From: Marixanthomonas sp963974425
GTDB lineage: Bacteria > Bacteroidota > Bacteroidia > Flavobacteriales > Flavobacteriaceae
Length of the DNA stretch: 21,559 bases
Reading direction: 5' to 3'
Assembly: GCF_963974425.1 (NCBI RefSeq)
Contig: NZ_CAXBCK010000056.1
Span: 1-21,559 of the forward strand
Below the pieces are notes generated by a model. The model saw only the letters and a program-made list of their open reading frames with translations. It was not told the origin of the DNA and made no database searches. The position numbers and the translations under genes were made by a program. Shown one piece after another: positions 1-8,363 of the stretch (position 1 is the stretch's first letter; the number at the start of each line of letters is the position of its first letter).

Positions 1-345
1 GAATTTGGCTTAGTTGGAGCCTTGTTTTTAATGTCATTATACCTGTTTTTGTTGTTCAGATTGGTAATTGTGGCGCACAAATCAAACTCTATTTTTGGAA
101 AACTATTAGTAATTGGAGTAGGCTTGCCCATTGTGTTTCAGGCATTGATTAATATGGCTGTAGCAGTCGAATTATTTCCGGTAACGGGGCAGACATTGCC
201 ATTGGTAAGTAGTGGTGGAAGTTCTATTTGGATGACGTGCTTAGCAATAGGAATGGTATTAAGCGTAAGTGCCAACCGGCAAATAAAGAAAGAGAAAGAA
301 GAACGGGAAGAAAACCCATTAGATATTTTAAGTGAAACCATATAA
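1..345 (+). CDS. ftsW: FtsW, septal peptidoglycan glycosyltransferase (3' end only)
   Basis: C-terminal 114 residues of a SEDS-family polytopic membrane protein; the reading frame is open from base 1, so the N-terminal part lies outside the window. FtsW polymerises lipid II into septal glycan together with a class B penicillin-binding protein. Seen here are hydrophobic segments (around codons 6-21, 32-54 and 73-89), the SEDS-like segment GQTLPLVSSGGSS in the last external loop, and a charged cytoplasmic tail rich in Lys and Glu. Its last 14 bases overlap the GTG start of murG, as expected for translational coupling in a dcw operon. Identity as FtsW rather than the paralogue RodA rests mainly on the position directly before murG. 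Confidence 0.93.
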   Translation, partial: EFGLVGALFLMSLYLFLLFRLVIVAHKSNSIFGKLLVIGVGLPIVFQALINMAVAVELFPVTGQTLPLVSSGGSSIWMTCLAIGMVLSVSANRQIKKEKEEREENPLDILSETI

Positions 346-1438
346 ATTCATCATATCAGGCGGCGGAACCGGAGGGCATATCTATCCGGCGATTGCAATT
401 GCAGACGAACTTCAGCAACGGTATCCTGAAGCAGAATTCCTGTTTGTTGGTGCTGAAGACCGCATGGAGATGGAAAAAGTACCACAAGCTGGTTACAAAA
501 TTGAAGGATTATGGATTTCAGGATTGCAGCGAAAAATCAGTTTAAAAAACTTGATGTTTCCTTTTAAACTGATTTCAAGTTTATTGAAGTCTAGAAAAAT
601 ATTAAAAAAGTTTAAACCTACTGTTGCTATTGGAACAGGAGGTTATGCAAGTGCACCGTTATTACGAAGTGCTTCACGGAAGGGAATTCCTTGTTTAATT
701 CAAGAGCAGAATAGCCATGCGGGAATTACAAATAAATGGTTGAGTAGCAAAGCGAGTGCTATTTGTGTAGCCTATAACAAGATGGAGAAGTTTTTCCCTT
801 CTGAAAAAATAGTGTTTACAGGAAATCCGGTACGACAAGATTTAATTGATATTTCTGAAAAAAGAGGTGAAGCACAGCAGTTTTTCAATCTGGATGGAAA
901 TAAAAAAACATTGCTGGTGTTAGGCGGAAGTTTAGGTGCCAAAAAGATCAATGAGCTTATAAATACTTCGCTTTTATTTTTTGAAGAAAAAAACGTTCAG
1001 GTAATCTGGCAGTGCGGGAAGTTTTATGAAGAAACTTATAAAAACAAATCTACCGAAACGACTCAAGTTCATGCTTATTTAAATAGGATGGATTTGGCGT
1101 ATGCCGCGGCAGATATTATTATTTCAAGAGCAGGCGCTTTATCGGTTTCCGAATTATGTTTGGTAGGGAAACCGGTGATTTTTATTCCATCGCCTAATGT
1201 GGCAGAAGATCACCAAACTAAAAATGCGCAAGCTGTTTCAGAAAATAATGCGGCTATTTTGTTAAAAGAAAATCAATTGGACGAACATTTTGAAAGGAAT
1301 TTTTCAGCTTTGCTTTCTTCCGAAGAAAAGCAAAAAGAACTTTCAGAAAATATAAAGAAAATGGCAAAACCAAATGCCACGAAAGATATTGTTAGAGAAA
1401 TTGAAAAGCTAATTTCTAAACAAAAAACGAGTTATTAA
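332..1438 (+). CDS. murG: MurG, UDP-GlcNAc:lipid I N-acetylglucosaminyltransferase
   Basis: A 368-residue GT-B glycosyltransferase of normal family length. It adds GlcNAc from UDP-GlcNAc to undecaprenyl-PP-MurNAc-pentapeptide (lipid I), making lipid II on the inner face of the cytoplasmic membrane. The first glycine-rich loop GGGTGGH is at residues 10-16, the second, LVLGGSLGAKKIN, starts the C-terminal domain near residue 195, and the UDP-GlcNAc-binding stretch ISRAGALSVSEL lies near 263-274, followed by EDHQTKNA. The start is a GTG inside the end of ftsW; no upstream ATG keeps the family N-terminus, and the next residues KPYKFIISGGG fit the usual start. The stop codon directly abuts the murC ATG. 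Confidence 0.97.
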   Translation: MKPYKFIISGGGTGGHIYPAIAIADELQQRYPEAEFLFVGAEDRMEMEKVPQAGYKIEGLWISGLQRKISLKNLMFPFKLISSLLKSRKILKKFKPTVAIGTGGYASAPLLRSASRKGIPCLIQEQNSHAGITNKWLSSKASAICVAYNKMEKFFPSEKIVFTGNPVRQDLIDISEKRGEAQQFFNLDGNKKTLLVLGGSLGAKKINELINTSLLFFEEKNVQVIWQCGKFYEETYKNKSTETTQVHAYLNRMDLAYAAADIIISRAGALSVSELCLVGKPVIFIPSPNVAEDHQTKNAQAVSENNAAILLKENQLDEHFERNFSALLSSEEKQKELSENIKKMAKPNATKDIVREIEKLISKQKTSY

Positions 1439-2791
1439 ATGAAGAATTTAGATAACATAGAAACACTTTATTTTATCGGTATTGGCGGTATCGGGATGAG
1501 TGCGTTAGCTCGTTATTGCAAATTAAAAGGCTATCATGTTTTAGGGTACGATAGACTAGAGAGTGCTATTACTGAAACATTAGAGGAGGAAGATATTTCG
1601 GTATCATTTATCGATTCTGTAGAAACGATTTCAAAGGAAAGCTTTGACAAAGAAAAAACTCTAGTGGTGTACACTCCAGCTGTGAAGCAAAACAGCATCC
1701 TTTCTTGGTTTAAGGAGCAAGATTATAAAATAATAAAACGAGCATCTTTGTTAGGCGAGGTTACCAAGGATACCTTTTGCTTAGCTGTTGCTGGAACCCA
1801 TGGGAAAACTACAACTTCGGCGATTTTAGGTCATTTATTAGCTGAAACAGGAATGGCAGTTACAGCATTTCTAGGTGGTATTTCTGAAAACTACAACTCA
1901 AACTTTGTTTCAAACGGCACGCTAATAACCGTAGTTGAAGCTGATGAGTTTGATCGTTCTTTTATGCAATTACGGCCCGATATTGCTTGTATTACCTCTA
2001 TGGATCCCGACCATTTAGATGTTTACGGCGATGTTTCAGAATTTGAAAAAACATTTAAGGATTTTGCAGGGTTAGTAGAAAACAAAGAACAATTACTTTA
2101 TAAAAAAGGACTTTCGTTAAAAGGAAAAACTGTGGCCCTTGAAGAGGAGGCAGATTACGAAGCCCAAAATATTCGAATTGAAAATGGCGGCTATGTTTTC
2201 AATTTAAAAACACCAACAAGAGTATTAAAGGATTTAAAATTTTTCCTTCCGGGAAAACATAACCTACATAATGCTGTAACAGCTCTGGGTATGGCGATTT
2301 TAGCAGGTTCCCCAACCCGTCGTCTACCCGAAGCGTTACAAAGCTTTAAGGGAGTGCAGCGTAGATTCTCCTATAAAATTAAAACTGATGCTTTGGTGTT
2401 GATTGATGATTATGCGCATCACCCTACCGAATTGAATGCATTACATCAAGCTGTAGAGGAAATGTATCCCGAGGAAGAGAAATTAGTTGTCTTTCAGCCA
2501 CATCTTTTTAGCCGAACAAGAGATTTTGCAGATGGATTTGCTGAAAGTTTGTCAAAATTTGATGAGATAATCCTGTTAGATATCTATCCTGCGAGAGAAG
2601 AACCGATGGAGGGAATTACTTCAAAATGGTTGTTAGAAAAGATTGATTCAGATAAAAAAAGTTTGGTGTCAAAAGAGGATTTGCCTAACGTTATAAAGCA
2701 ATCAAACTGTAAAGTGAAAGTAATGGCAGGTGCTGGAGATATTGGAGTTGAAGTGGATAAAGTGAAAAAATATTTAGAGAATGAAGCGTAG
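1439..2791 (+). CDS. murC: MurC, UDP-N-acetylmuramate-L-alanine ligase
   Basis: A 450-residue cytoplasmic Mur ligase that joins L-alanine to UDP-MurNAc using ATP, the first step of stem-peptide assembly. Visible in order: the N-terminal Rossmann motif GIGGIGM (residues 14-20) for UDP-MurNAc, the ATP-binding P-loop GTHGKT (119-124), the acidic EADEFDRSF segment of the central domain, the DPDHLD segment, and the C-terminal-domain motif DDYAHHPTE near residue 325. The ATG begins at the base after the murG stop. The last 11 bases overlap ftsQ in another frame. Gene order murG-murC-ftsQ without murB or ddl is usual for Bacteroidota and differs from the enterobacterial cluster. Confidence 0.97.
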   Translation: MKNLDNIETLYFIGIGGIGMSALARYCKLKGYHVLGYDRLESAITETLEEEDISVSFIDSVETISKESFDKEKTLVVYTPAVKQNSILSWFKEQDYKIIKRASLLGEVTKDTFCLAVAGTHGKTTTSAILGHLLAETGMAVTAFLGGISENYNSNFVSNGTLITVVEADEFDRSFMQLRPDIACITSMDPDHLDVYGDVSEFEKTFKDFAGLVENKEQLLYKKGLSLKGKTVALEEEADYEAQNIRIENGGYVFNLKTPTRVLKDLKFFLPGKHNLHNAVTALGMAILAGSPTRRLPEALQSFKGVQRRFSYKIKTDALVLIDDYAHHPTELNALHQAVEEMYPEEEKLVVFQPHLFSRTRDFADGFAESLSKFDEIILLDIYPAREEPMEGITSKWLLEKIDSDKKSLVSKEDLPNVIKQSNCKVKVMAGAGDIGVEVDKVKKYLENEA

Positions 2792-3497
2792 TTGGGAGTA
2801 CATAAAATTTGTGTTGCTATTTGGCTTGGTTGTGTTTTTATTCAGCTTTACCAAACAACGAAATAGTAGCAGAAATTTAACAAAAACCAACATAGAGTTT
2901 TTAGACGAAGGCAGCCCTTTCATCACTCGCAATACAGTTAATAAATTGTTGATACAAAATTACGACAGTGTTACGAGCATCCGAAAAGAAAAGGTAGTTT
3001 TGAAAGAGGTGGAGTCTCGCTTGCTTGAAAACGAAATGATACGCAATGCAGAGGTGTATATTAGCTTACAAGGAACACTTGGAGCTAAAATAACTCAAAG
3101 AAATCCGTTAGGTAGAGTGGCTGCTTCGCCAGATTATTACATTGATGATGAAGGGAAACAAATGCCTTTGTCTTCGGTTTATACAGCAAGAGTGCCATTG
3201 ATAACTGGAATGACTAAGTCCAATTTCAATGGATTAACCCCGTTATTAATTGCTATAAGCCAAGATCCATTTATGAAGAGCAGTATAGTAGGGCTAGAGC
3301 TTCAAAATAATGGCGAGATAGTATTACGGTTACGAAAACACAATTTTAAAGTGCTGTTTGGAAAACCAACAGCCATAGCCAATAAGTTTCAAAACTTTAA
3401 GGCATTTTACAAGAAAACAAAACAAGACAACAAGCTTTCAAGCTATAAATTGGTCGATTTACAATTTGGAGACCAAGTAGTAGCAACAAAAATATAA
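2781..3497 (+). CDS. ftsQ: FtsQ/DivIB-like cell division protein
   Basis: A 238-residue protein with a short cytoplasmic N-terminus, one membrane segment (about residues 8-24) and an extracytoplasmic domain. FtsQ bridges early and late divisome proteins and binds the FtsL/FtsB pair. Sequence conservation is low in this phylum, so the call rests on topology, length, a POTRA-like stretch after the membrane segment (about residues 38-115, including FITRNTVNKLL and the later ITQRNPLGRV), and position between murC and ftsA. The start lies inside murC with an 11-base overlap, and ftsA begins 4 bases after its stop, so all three are probably translated from one message. Confidence 0.88.
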   Translation: MKRSWEYIKFVLLFGLVVFLFSFTKQRNSSRNLTKTNIEFLDEGSPFITRNTVNKLLIQNYDSVTSIRKEKVVLKEVESRLLENEMIRNAEVYISLQGTLGAKITQRNPLGRVAASPDYYIDDEGKQMPLSSVYTARVPLITGMTKSNFNGLTPLLIAISQDPFMKSSIVGLELQNNGEIVLRLRKHNFKVLFGKPTAIANKFQNFKAFYKKTKQDNKLSSYKLVDLQFGDQVVATKI

Positions 3498-3501
3498 AGC
3501 G

Positions 3502-4842
3502 ATGGAAAATGAGAATATAGCTGTAGGATTAGACATTGGGACAACCAAGATAGTCGCAATGATTGGTCGTAAGAATGAGTATGGAAAAGTGGAGATATTA
3601 GGTATTGGAAGGTCCAAAAGTCTCGGTGTACACAGAGGTGTGGTCAATAATATTACCCAGACCATACAGTCTATACAGCAAGCAGTACAAGATGCTGAAA
3701 CGTCTTCAGGGATGAGGATTGACAATGTAATGGTAGGAATTGCTGGTCAGCATATACGTAGTTTGCAACATAGCGATTATATAACCCGCAGTGACAGTGA
3801 CGAAGTAATTGACGAAGCAGATATAGAACGCTTATGTAATCAGGTTCATAAACTAGTGATGTTGCCTGGAGAAGAAATTATTCACGTACTTCCACAAGAT
3901 TTTAAAGTAGATGGACAAGCTGAAATAAAAGAACCTATCGGTATGTACGGTGGACGCCTGGAGGCTAATTTCCACGTAGTAGTAGGGCAGGTTTCGTCTA
4001 TCAGAAACGTGGGTAGATGTATCAAGAGTGCTGGGTTGAACCTTTCAGCAATCACATTAGAGCCATTGGCTTCGGCGAATGCAGTGTTGAGTACCGAAGA
4101 AAAAGAAGCTGGTGTCGCATTGATAGACATTGGTGGCGGTACAACCGATTTGGCCATTTTCAAGGATGGCATCATTCGGCATACAGCTGTAATACCTTTT
4201 GGAGGCGGCGTCATTACGGAAGATATTAAAGAGGGCTGTTCTATTATCGAAAAACAGGCTGAATTGCTAAAAATTAAATTTGGATCTGCTTGGCCAGGTG
4301 AAAATAAGGAAAACGAAATTGTTTCTATTCCGGGATTACGAGGACGCGAGCCTAAGGAGATTACGCTGAAAAACCTTTCAAAAATAATCCATGCACGTAC
4401 TGTCGAAATTATTGAACAGGCATACCTAGAAATAAAAAATTACGGCCACGAAGAACAAAAGAAAAAACTAATTGGTGGAATTGTATTGACCGGTGGCGGC
4501 GCTCAATTGCAACATTTAAAACAATTAGTAGAATATATAACTGGGATGGACACTCGTATAGGGTATCCTAACGAACATCTTGCTGGAGGCAGTGATGATG
4601 AAACCACAAGCCCTACTTATGCCACAGCAGTGGGCTTGGTACTTAGTAGCCTGAATAATCAAGAAAAAACCCAGCAAAAAAAGAAAGAAAAACAAGTTGA
4701 AGCTGCTGAAGAAGTTGACGCTGAAACTATTGAAGAACCAACCAAAGCTGAAGAAGAACAGAGCCAACCACCAAAAGAGCGCAAACGTTTTCTAGACAAA
4801 TGGGCTGAAAAGTTCAAGGAATTTTTAGATAACGCAGAATAA
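3502..4842 (+). CDS. ftsA: FtsA, actin-like membrane tether of the Z ring
   Basis: A 446-residue actin/HSP70-fold ATPase that anchors FtsZ to the cytoplasmic membrane. Phosphate 1 motif VGLDIGTTK is at residues 8-16, phosphate 2 motif DIGGGTTD at 209-216, and the adenosine motif LTGGGAQL at 329-336. The SHS2-containing subdomain 1C falls in the first third. After the fold (about residue 385) comes a highly charged Lys/Glu linker of about 40 residues, then an amphipathic C-terminal helix RFLDKWAEKFKEFLDNAE that fits the membrane-targeting sequence of FtsA. Only 50 A-rich bases separate it from ftsZ, so co-expression with ftsZ is likely. Confidence 0.97.
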   Translation: MENENIAVGLDIGTTKIVAMIGRKNEYGKVEILGIGRSKSLGVHRGVVNNITQTIQSIQQAVQDAETSSGMRIDNVMVGIAGQHIRSLQHSDYITRSDSDEVIDEADIERLCNQVHKLVMLPGEEIIHVLPQDFKVDGQAEIKEPIGMYGGRLEANFHVVVGQVSSIRNVGRCIKSAGLNLSAITLEPLASANAVLSTEEKEAGVALIDIGGGTTDLAIFKDGIIRHTAVIPFGGGVITEDIKEGCSIIEKQAELLKIKFGSAWPGENKENEIVSIPGLRGREPKEITLKNLSKIIHARTVEIIEQAYLEIKNYGHEEQKKKLIGGIVLTGGGAQLQHLKQLVEYITGMDTRIGYPNEHLAGGSDDETTSPTYATAVGLVLSSLNNQEKTQQKKKEKQVEAAEEVDAETIEEPTKAEEEQSQPPKERKRFLDKWAEKFKEFLDNAE

Positions 4843-4892
4843 AAAATAAAAAGAAAAAGAAAAAAAAGAAGAACCTCACAAAAATAAATAAT

Positions 4893-6989
4893 ATGAGCAG
4901 CAACACAGATTTTGATAACATTTCGTTCGATCTGCCCAAAAACCAATCAAACGTCATTAAGGTAATTGGCGTTGGTGGTGGCGGTAGCAACGCGATTAAT
5001 CACATGTTTAACCAAGGAATAAAAGGGGTTGATTTTGTGATTTGTAATACTGACGCGCAAGCATTGGAGAATAGTTCAGTGCCTATTAGAATTCAACTAG
5101 GTGTTTCCTTAACCGAAGGTTTGGGAGCAGGTGCCAATCCTCAAATAGGGGAGCAATCTGCCATGGAAAGCATGGAAGAAATTAAAGGCATGCTTACCAC
5201 CAATACCAAAATGATTTTCATAACAGCCGGAATGGGTGGTGGTACTGGTACTGGAGCAGCACCAATTATTGCCAAAATGGCAAAAGAGTTAGATATCTTA
5301 ACGGTAGGGATTGTTACCATCCCTTTTCAGTTTGAGGGAAAAACACGTAACGAACAAGCTCAAATTGGTGTGGAGAAATTACGCCAAAACTGTGATTCTC
5401 TTATTGTGATTAACAACAATAAACTAAGAGAAGTTTATGGAAATCTTGGTTTTAAAGCTGGTTTCTCAAAAGCAGACGAAGTACTTGCCACAGCTGCCCG
5501 TGGTATTGCTGAGGTAATTACACACCACTATACACAAAACATTGATTTACGTGATGCGAAAACGGTACTAGCCAATAGTGGAACTGCCATTATGGGAAGC
5601 GCAAGTGCTACGGGAGCCAAAAGAGCTAGTGAGGCTATTGGTAAAGCGTTAGACTCTCCTCTGTTAAATGATAATAAAATTAAAGGTGCTAAGAACGTAT
5701 TGTTGCTCATCGTTTCTGGTACTGAAGAAATTACAATTGATGAAATTGGAGAAATAAGTGATCATATTCAAGACGAAGCTGGTCATAGCGCCAATATTAT
5801 TATGGGTGTTGGTGAAGATGAAGACTTGGAAGGTGCTATTGGTATTACTGTCATTGCAACTGGCTTTAATGCAGAACAACAGGATGATATTGTAAACACT
5901 GAAAGTAAAAAAATAATTCATACCCTAGAAGAGGAACAAAAGGCAGAACACGACTTATCGGTTAAGCCAGGAGCCACTCCCGTTGAATTACCGAAACAGA
6001 AACAACCTGTAAAAGAGGAAAAACCTGTTATTAAACATACTTTGTTTGAAGAAGAAGAGGTAGAAGAAAAAATGCCTCCTATTTCTGAAACCAAAAAGCC
6101 AGAAGCTACTCGTAATATAAATGAATATAAAACTTCAATTCCTTTTGAAGGGTATGTAGAAACTTCAGAATTATTGAAAAATATAGATGTTTCATATGAA
6201 GAAATAGACATTCATCGTATAGCCGAATTTGAACAACTGGTAATCAACGAAATGGATGTAAACGATTTTGTAATCGTTGAACCAAAAAAGAAAGAACAAA
6301 AAGTTCAACAAAAGAAGGTTTCAGAACACTCTCCTAGGGAAGTAGAAAAACCAATTAGACAAAATCAAGAAAGAACTTCAGAAACTGAAGACCAAATGTT
6401 GATGTTTGATCTTCCTATAAACTCTGTTTCAGACACTAATAAAAACTATAAAAAAGAAGAAGAGGACCAAGAAACAATAACTTCTGAAGTGGATGATATT
6501 GAAGTGAAAGATCACGTAGAGGTTATTCCTGTTACTGAGTTCTCCAATGAGGGTGTTAAACGTTATAGTTTAGACGACTATCAGGAAAAAGAAGATGAGC
6601 TTTTAAGCGCTAAACCAAAGGCGGAAAAAGAGGAAAGAGTAGAGGAGGAGTTGGTTTTTGAAAAGAAAACTGTAGCTCCTACAGAAGAGGAGTCTGATAG
6701 TAATTCTTCCGAGGAAGAAATTGACCCGCTGAACTCACCTATTTCAAAATTGTTAAAAGACCGGACCGAAGAGCGTAAACGAAAAATGAAGGACTTTAAT
6801 TATAAATTTAGAAACAGCGGTTCTAAAATTGATGATATTGAAAAGCAACCCGCATATAAGCGTATGGGGATTGATTTAGATGAAAAGAATGACACCGACG
6901 GATCTCTTTCACGTACATCTGTAAACAGTGATGATGATGATATTGATTTACGTAGTAATAATTCTTTTTTACATGACAACGTAGACTAA
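4893..6989 (+). CDS. ftsZ: FtsZ, tubulin-like cell division GTPase with long C-terminal linker
   Basis: A 698-residue FtsZ, far longer than the roughly 380-400 residues usual outside this phylum. FtsZ polymerises at mid-cell into the Z ring. The GTPase core occupies residues 20-330: GGGGSNAIN near 28-36, the tubulin signature GGGTGTG at 115-121, and the T7-loop segment NIDLRDAKT that completes the GTPase site of the next subunit. Residues about 330-650 are an acidic, Lys/Glu-rich, probably disordered linker with one more ordered-looking patch (ELLKNIDVSYEEIDIHRIAEF, around 430). A PAYKR motif near 653-657 resembles the FtsA-binding C-terminal peptide, but a further 41 residues follow and end NNSFLHDNVD. 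It is the last gene before a strong terminator. Confidence 0.97.
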   Translation: MSSNTDFDNISFDLPKNQSNVIKVIGVGGGGSNAINHMFNQGIKGVDFVICNTDAQALENSSVPIRIQLGVSLTEGLGAGANPQIGEQSAMESMEEIKGMLTTNTKMIFITAGMGGGTGTGAAPIIAKMAKELDILTVGIVTIPFQFEGKTRNEQAQIGVEKLRQNCDSLIVINNNKLREVYGNLGFKAGFSKADEVLATAARGIAEVITHHYTQNIDLRDAKTVLANSGTAIMGSASATGAKRASEAIGKALDSPLLNDNKIKGAKNVLLLIVSGTEEITIDEIGEISDHIQDEAGHSANIIMGVGEDEDLEGAIGITVIATGFNAEQQDDIVNTESKKIIHTLEEEQKAEHDLSVKPGATPVELPKQKQPVKEEKPVIKHTLFEEEEVEEKMPPISETKKPEATRNINEYKTSIPFEGYVETSELLKNIDVSYEEIDIHRIAEFEQLVINEMDVNDFVIVEPKKKEQKVQQKKVSEHSPREVEKPIRQNQERTSETEDQMLMFDLPINSVSDTNKNYKKEEEDQETITSEVDDIEVKDHVEVIPVTEFSNEGVKRYSLDDYQEKEDELLSAKPKAEKEERVEEELVFEKKTVAPTEEESDSNSSEEEIDPLNSPISKLLKDRTEERKRKMKDFNYKFRNSGSKIDDIEKQPAYKRMGIDLDEKNDTDGSLSRTSVNSDDDDIDLRSNNSFLHDNVD

Positions 6990-7011
6990 ATTAAACCAAA
7001 TTTAAATTTTT

Positions 7012-7046
7012 AAACCTACGAGGAACTCTCCTTGTAGGTTTTTCTT
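7012..7046 (+). terminator. Rho-independent terminator after ftsZ
   Basis: Bases 7012-7019 (AAACCTAC) pair with 7034-7041 (GTAGGTTT), and an inner AGGA/TCCT pairing extends the stem. A T-rich run follows. It sits 22 bases after the ftsZ stop and fits the end of the dcw transcript. Confidence 0.85.
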
Positions 7047-7067
7047 TAGAAATATAAACATAATAGC

Positions 7068-7075
7068 TATCTTCG
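7068..7075 (+). promoter_or_regulatory. Possible -7 box for the yqeY-like gene
   Basis: TATCTTCG matches 7 of 8 positions of the Bacteroidota -7 consensus TAnnTTTG, and lies between the ftsZ terminator and the next start codon, about 25 bases upstream of the ATG. No clear TTG box is found at the expected -33 position, so this is tentative. Confidence 0.4.
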
Positions 7076-7100
7076 CATACTGTTATAAAAAACAAAGAAA

Positions 7101-7550
7101 ATGAGCTTACAAAAGCAGGTAATGGAGGCTATGAAAAAAGCCATGAAAGAAAAGGATGCGAATGCTTTAGAGGCATTACGCTCGGTTAAATCTGCCATAC
7201 TAATGGCACAGACCGAAAGCGGTTCTAAAAAAGAACTTACTGACGAGGAAGAAGTTAAATTGCTTCAAAAACAAGTAAAGCAGCGTAAAGATAGTGCGGC
7301 AATTTATAAAGAACAAGACAGGGAAGACTTGGCAGAGCCTGAACTGAAACAAGCTGCTATTATTGAGAATTTCTTACCCGCACAATTGAGCGAAGAAGAA
7401 GTTGCTAAAGTAGTTGATGAAATTATAGCTGAAACTGGAGCAGATTCTATGAAAGATATGGGGAAAGTAATGGGAATGGCTAATAAAAAATTGGTAGGAA
7501 AAGCCGATGGAAAGACTATTTCAACTATTGTAAAACAGCGACTTTCTTAG
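7101..7550 (+). CDS. GatB/YqeY domain protein
   Basis: A 149-residue cytoplasmic protein matching the YqeY family at full length. The N-terminus is a charged helix (LQKQVMEAMKKAMKEKDANA) followed by ALRSVKSAI, and the C-terminal half holds the small helical domain shared with the tail of GatB, including DSMKDMGKVMGMANKKLVGKADG. In GatB this domain contacts tRNA during amidation of mischarged Glu-tRNA(Gln); the role of the free-standing protein is not established. It follows the ftsZ terminator, so it probably has its own promoter. A tRNA-Arg gene begins 17 bases after its stop with no terminator between, so the two may share a transcript. Confidence 0.9.
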   Translation: MSLQKQVMEAMKKAMKEKDANALEALRSVKSAILMAQTESGSKKELTDEEEVKLLQKQVKQRKDSAAIYKEQDREDLAEPELKQAAIIENFLPAQLSEEEVAKVVDEIIAETGADSMKDMGKVMGMANKKLVGKADGKTISTIVKQRLS

Positions 7551-7567
7551 ATTAAAGATAGTATTTT

Positions 7568-7641
7568 GGCCGCGTGGCGCAACTGAATAGCGCATCAGAT
7601 TTCGGCTCTGAGGGTTGGGGGTTTGAATCCCTCCGCGGTCA
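7568..7641 (+). tRNA. tRNA-Arg (anticodon TCG)
   Basis: A 74-base cloverleaf can be folded: acceptor GGCCGCG/CGCGGTC, D stem GCGC/GCGC, anticodon stem TCAGA/TCTGA with loop TTTCGGC and anticodon TCG at 7602-7604 (reads CGA and possibly other CGN codons), T stem GGGGG/CCCTC with loop TTTGAAT, and discriminator A73. C35 and A20, both arginine identity elements, are present. The 3' CCA is not encoded. Unusually, position 19 is A instead of G and position 56 is T instead of C, a paired change described under findings. A hairpin terminator starts 4 bases downstream. Confidence 0.95.
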
Positions 7642-7645
7642 TTTT

Positions 7646-7677
7646 AAAGCCTATAACATTTGTTATAGGCTTTTTTT
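7646..7677 (+). terminator. Rho-independent terminator after tRNA-Arg
   Basis: A perfect 12-base-pair stem, AAAGCCTATAAC (7646-7657) with GTTATAGGCTTT (7662-7673), closes a four-base loop and runs into a T tract. It ends the tRNA transcript and isolates the next gene. Confidence 0.93.
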
Positions 7678-7747
7678 GTGTTATGTCTTTTCTTATTTAA
7701 GATTATTAAAAATATCCGTACATTTCCTTTTGAACATTAAATTGAAA

Positions 7748-8284
7748 ATGATGGAAAAAATTTTAAGTATAGGTTCCCGAATCAACCATTCAGAGTATGG
7801 AAAAGGGGTTGTAACCAATGTTTCTCCAACAATGTATTGGGTAACTTTTATTGAAAACGGATTAGAAACAATTGATATAGATTCGGAATATGAAGTGATT
7901 GAAGCTTGCGAGGATGAATTAGATACAGTTAGTTTCTATGAAGTAGAACAGACTTTAAGAAGTATATTAAAGAAGTGGAGCGATATTTCAGAGGTTATCC
8001 CAATAGCCGATAAATATAAGGGTGGAACGCTAATCCTACAGTCCAAGGACAGTAACTTGTCTAATAAAGAAATCCCGATTGATTCTTTCTTTCATAAAAT
8101 CGTTATGCTTCGGGATCGACTTAGGGTTATGGAGCAAAAGATAAATTCTAACAAATTACTGGAAGACCAAGATAAGGTGGACTTACAACAGTATATAACG
8201 CGTTGCTATGGTACGTTAACCACGTTTAATGTATTGTTTAAGAATAACAGCCAAAGTTTTAAAGGCGAAAGCTCTAAGAAGTAA
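7748..8284 (+). CDS. Uncharacterised 178-residue cytoplasmic protein
   Basis: I do not recognise a characterised homologue. The frame is open further upstream, but those codons cover the tRNA gene and its terminator. The start is therefore placed at the first of two adjacent ATGs (7748 or 7751), just after the terminator and an AT-rich stretch. No signal peptide or membrane segment is seen. The first 55 residues look like a small beta-barrel: GSRINHSEYGKGVV, then MYWVTFIENGLETI, resembling the Y/F-G-x-G-x-V pattern of KOW/CarD/UvrD-tail-type modules. The remaining 120 residues are mostly helical and charged, with a predicted helix LRDRLRVMEQKINSNKLL. It lies alone between two hairpin terminators, so it is probably monocistronic. 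Function unknown. Confidence 0.8.
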   Translation: MMEKILSIGSRINHSEYGKGVVTNVSPTMYWVTFIENGLETIDIDSEYEVIEACEDELDTVSFYEVEQTLRSILKKWSDISEVIPIADKYKGGTLILQSKDSNLSNKEIPIDSFFHKIVMLRDRLRVMEQKINSNKLLEDQDKVDLQQYITRCYGTLTTFNVLFKNNSQSFKGESSKK

Positions 8285-8310
8285 TTTAGTATCAATATTG
8301 TTATAAAATA

Positions 8311-8345
8311 AAAGAGCCACTTTATATAAAGTGGCTCTTTTTTAA
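8311..8345. terminator. Bidirectional terminator between convergent genes
   Basis: Bases 8311-8340 are a perfect 30-base inverted repeat (AAAGAGCCACTTTAT and its exact complement) flanked by A on one side and T on the other. It can therefore end transcription from the + strand gene ending at 8284 and from the susD-like gene ending at 8364 on the - strand. Confidence 0.93.
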
Positions 8346-8363
8346 TTTAAGATATAAACTTAT

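Noticed and set aside
4843..4892. A-rich purine stretch between ftsA and ftsZ as a frameshift or regulatory site
   Set aside because: It lies after the ftsA stop and before the ftsZ start in ordinary intergenic DNA; AT-rich leaders are normal here.
7574..7747. N-terminal extension of the 178-residue protein (frame open from 7574)
   Set aside because: These codons cover the tRNA-Arg gene and its terminator, and encode no conserved sequence; the ATG pair at 7748/7751 is the sensible start.
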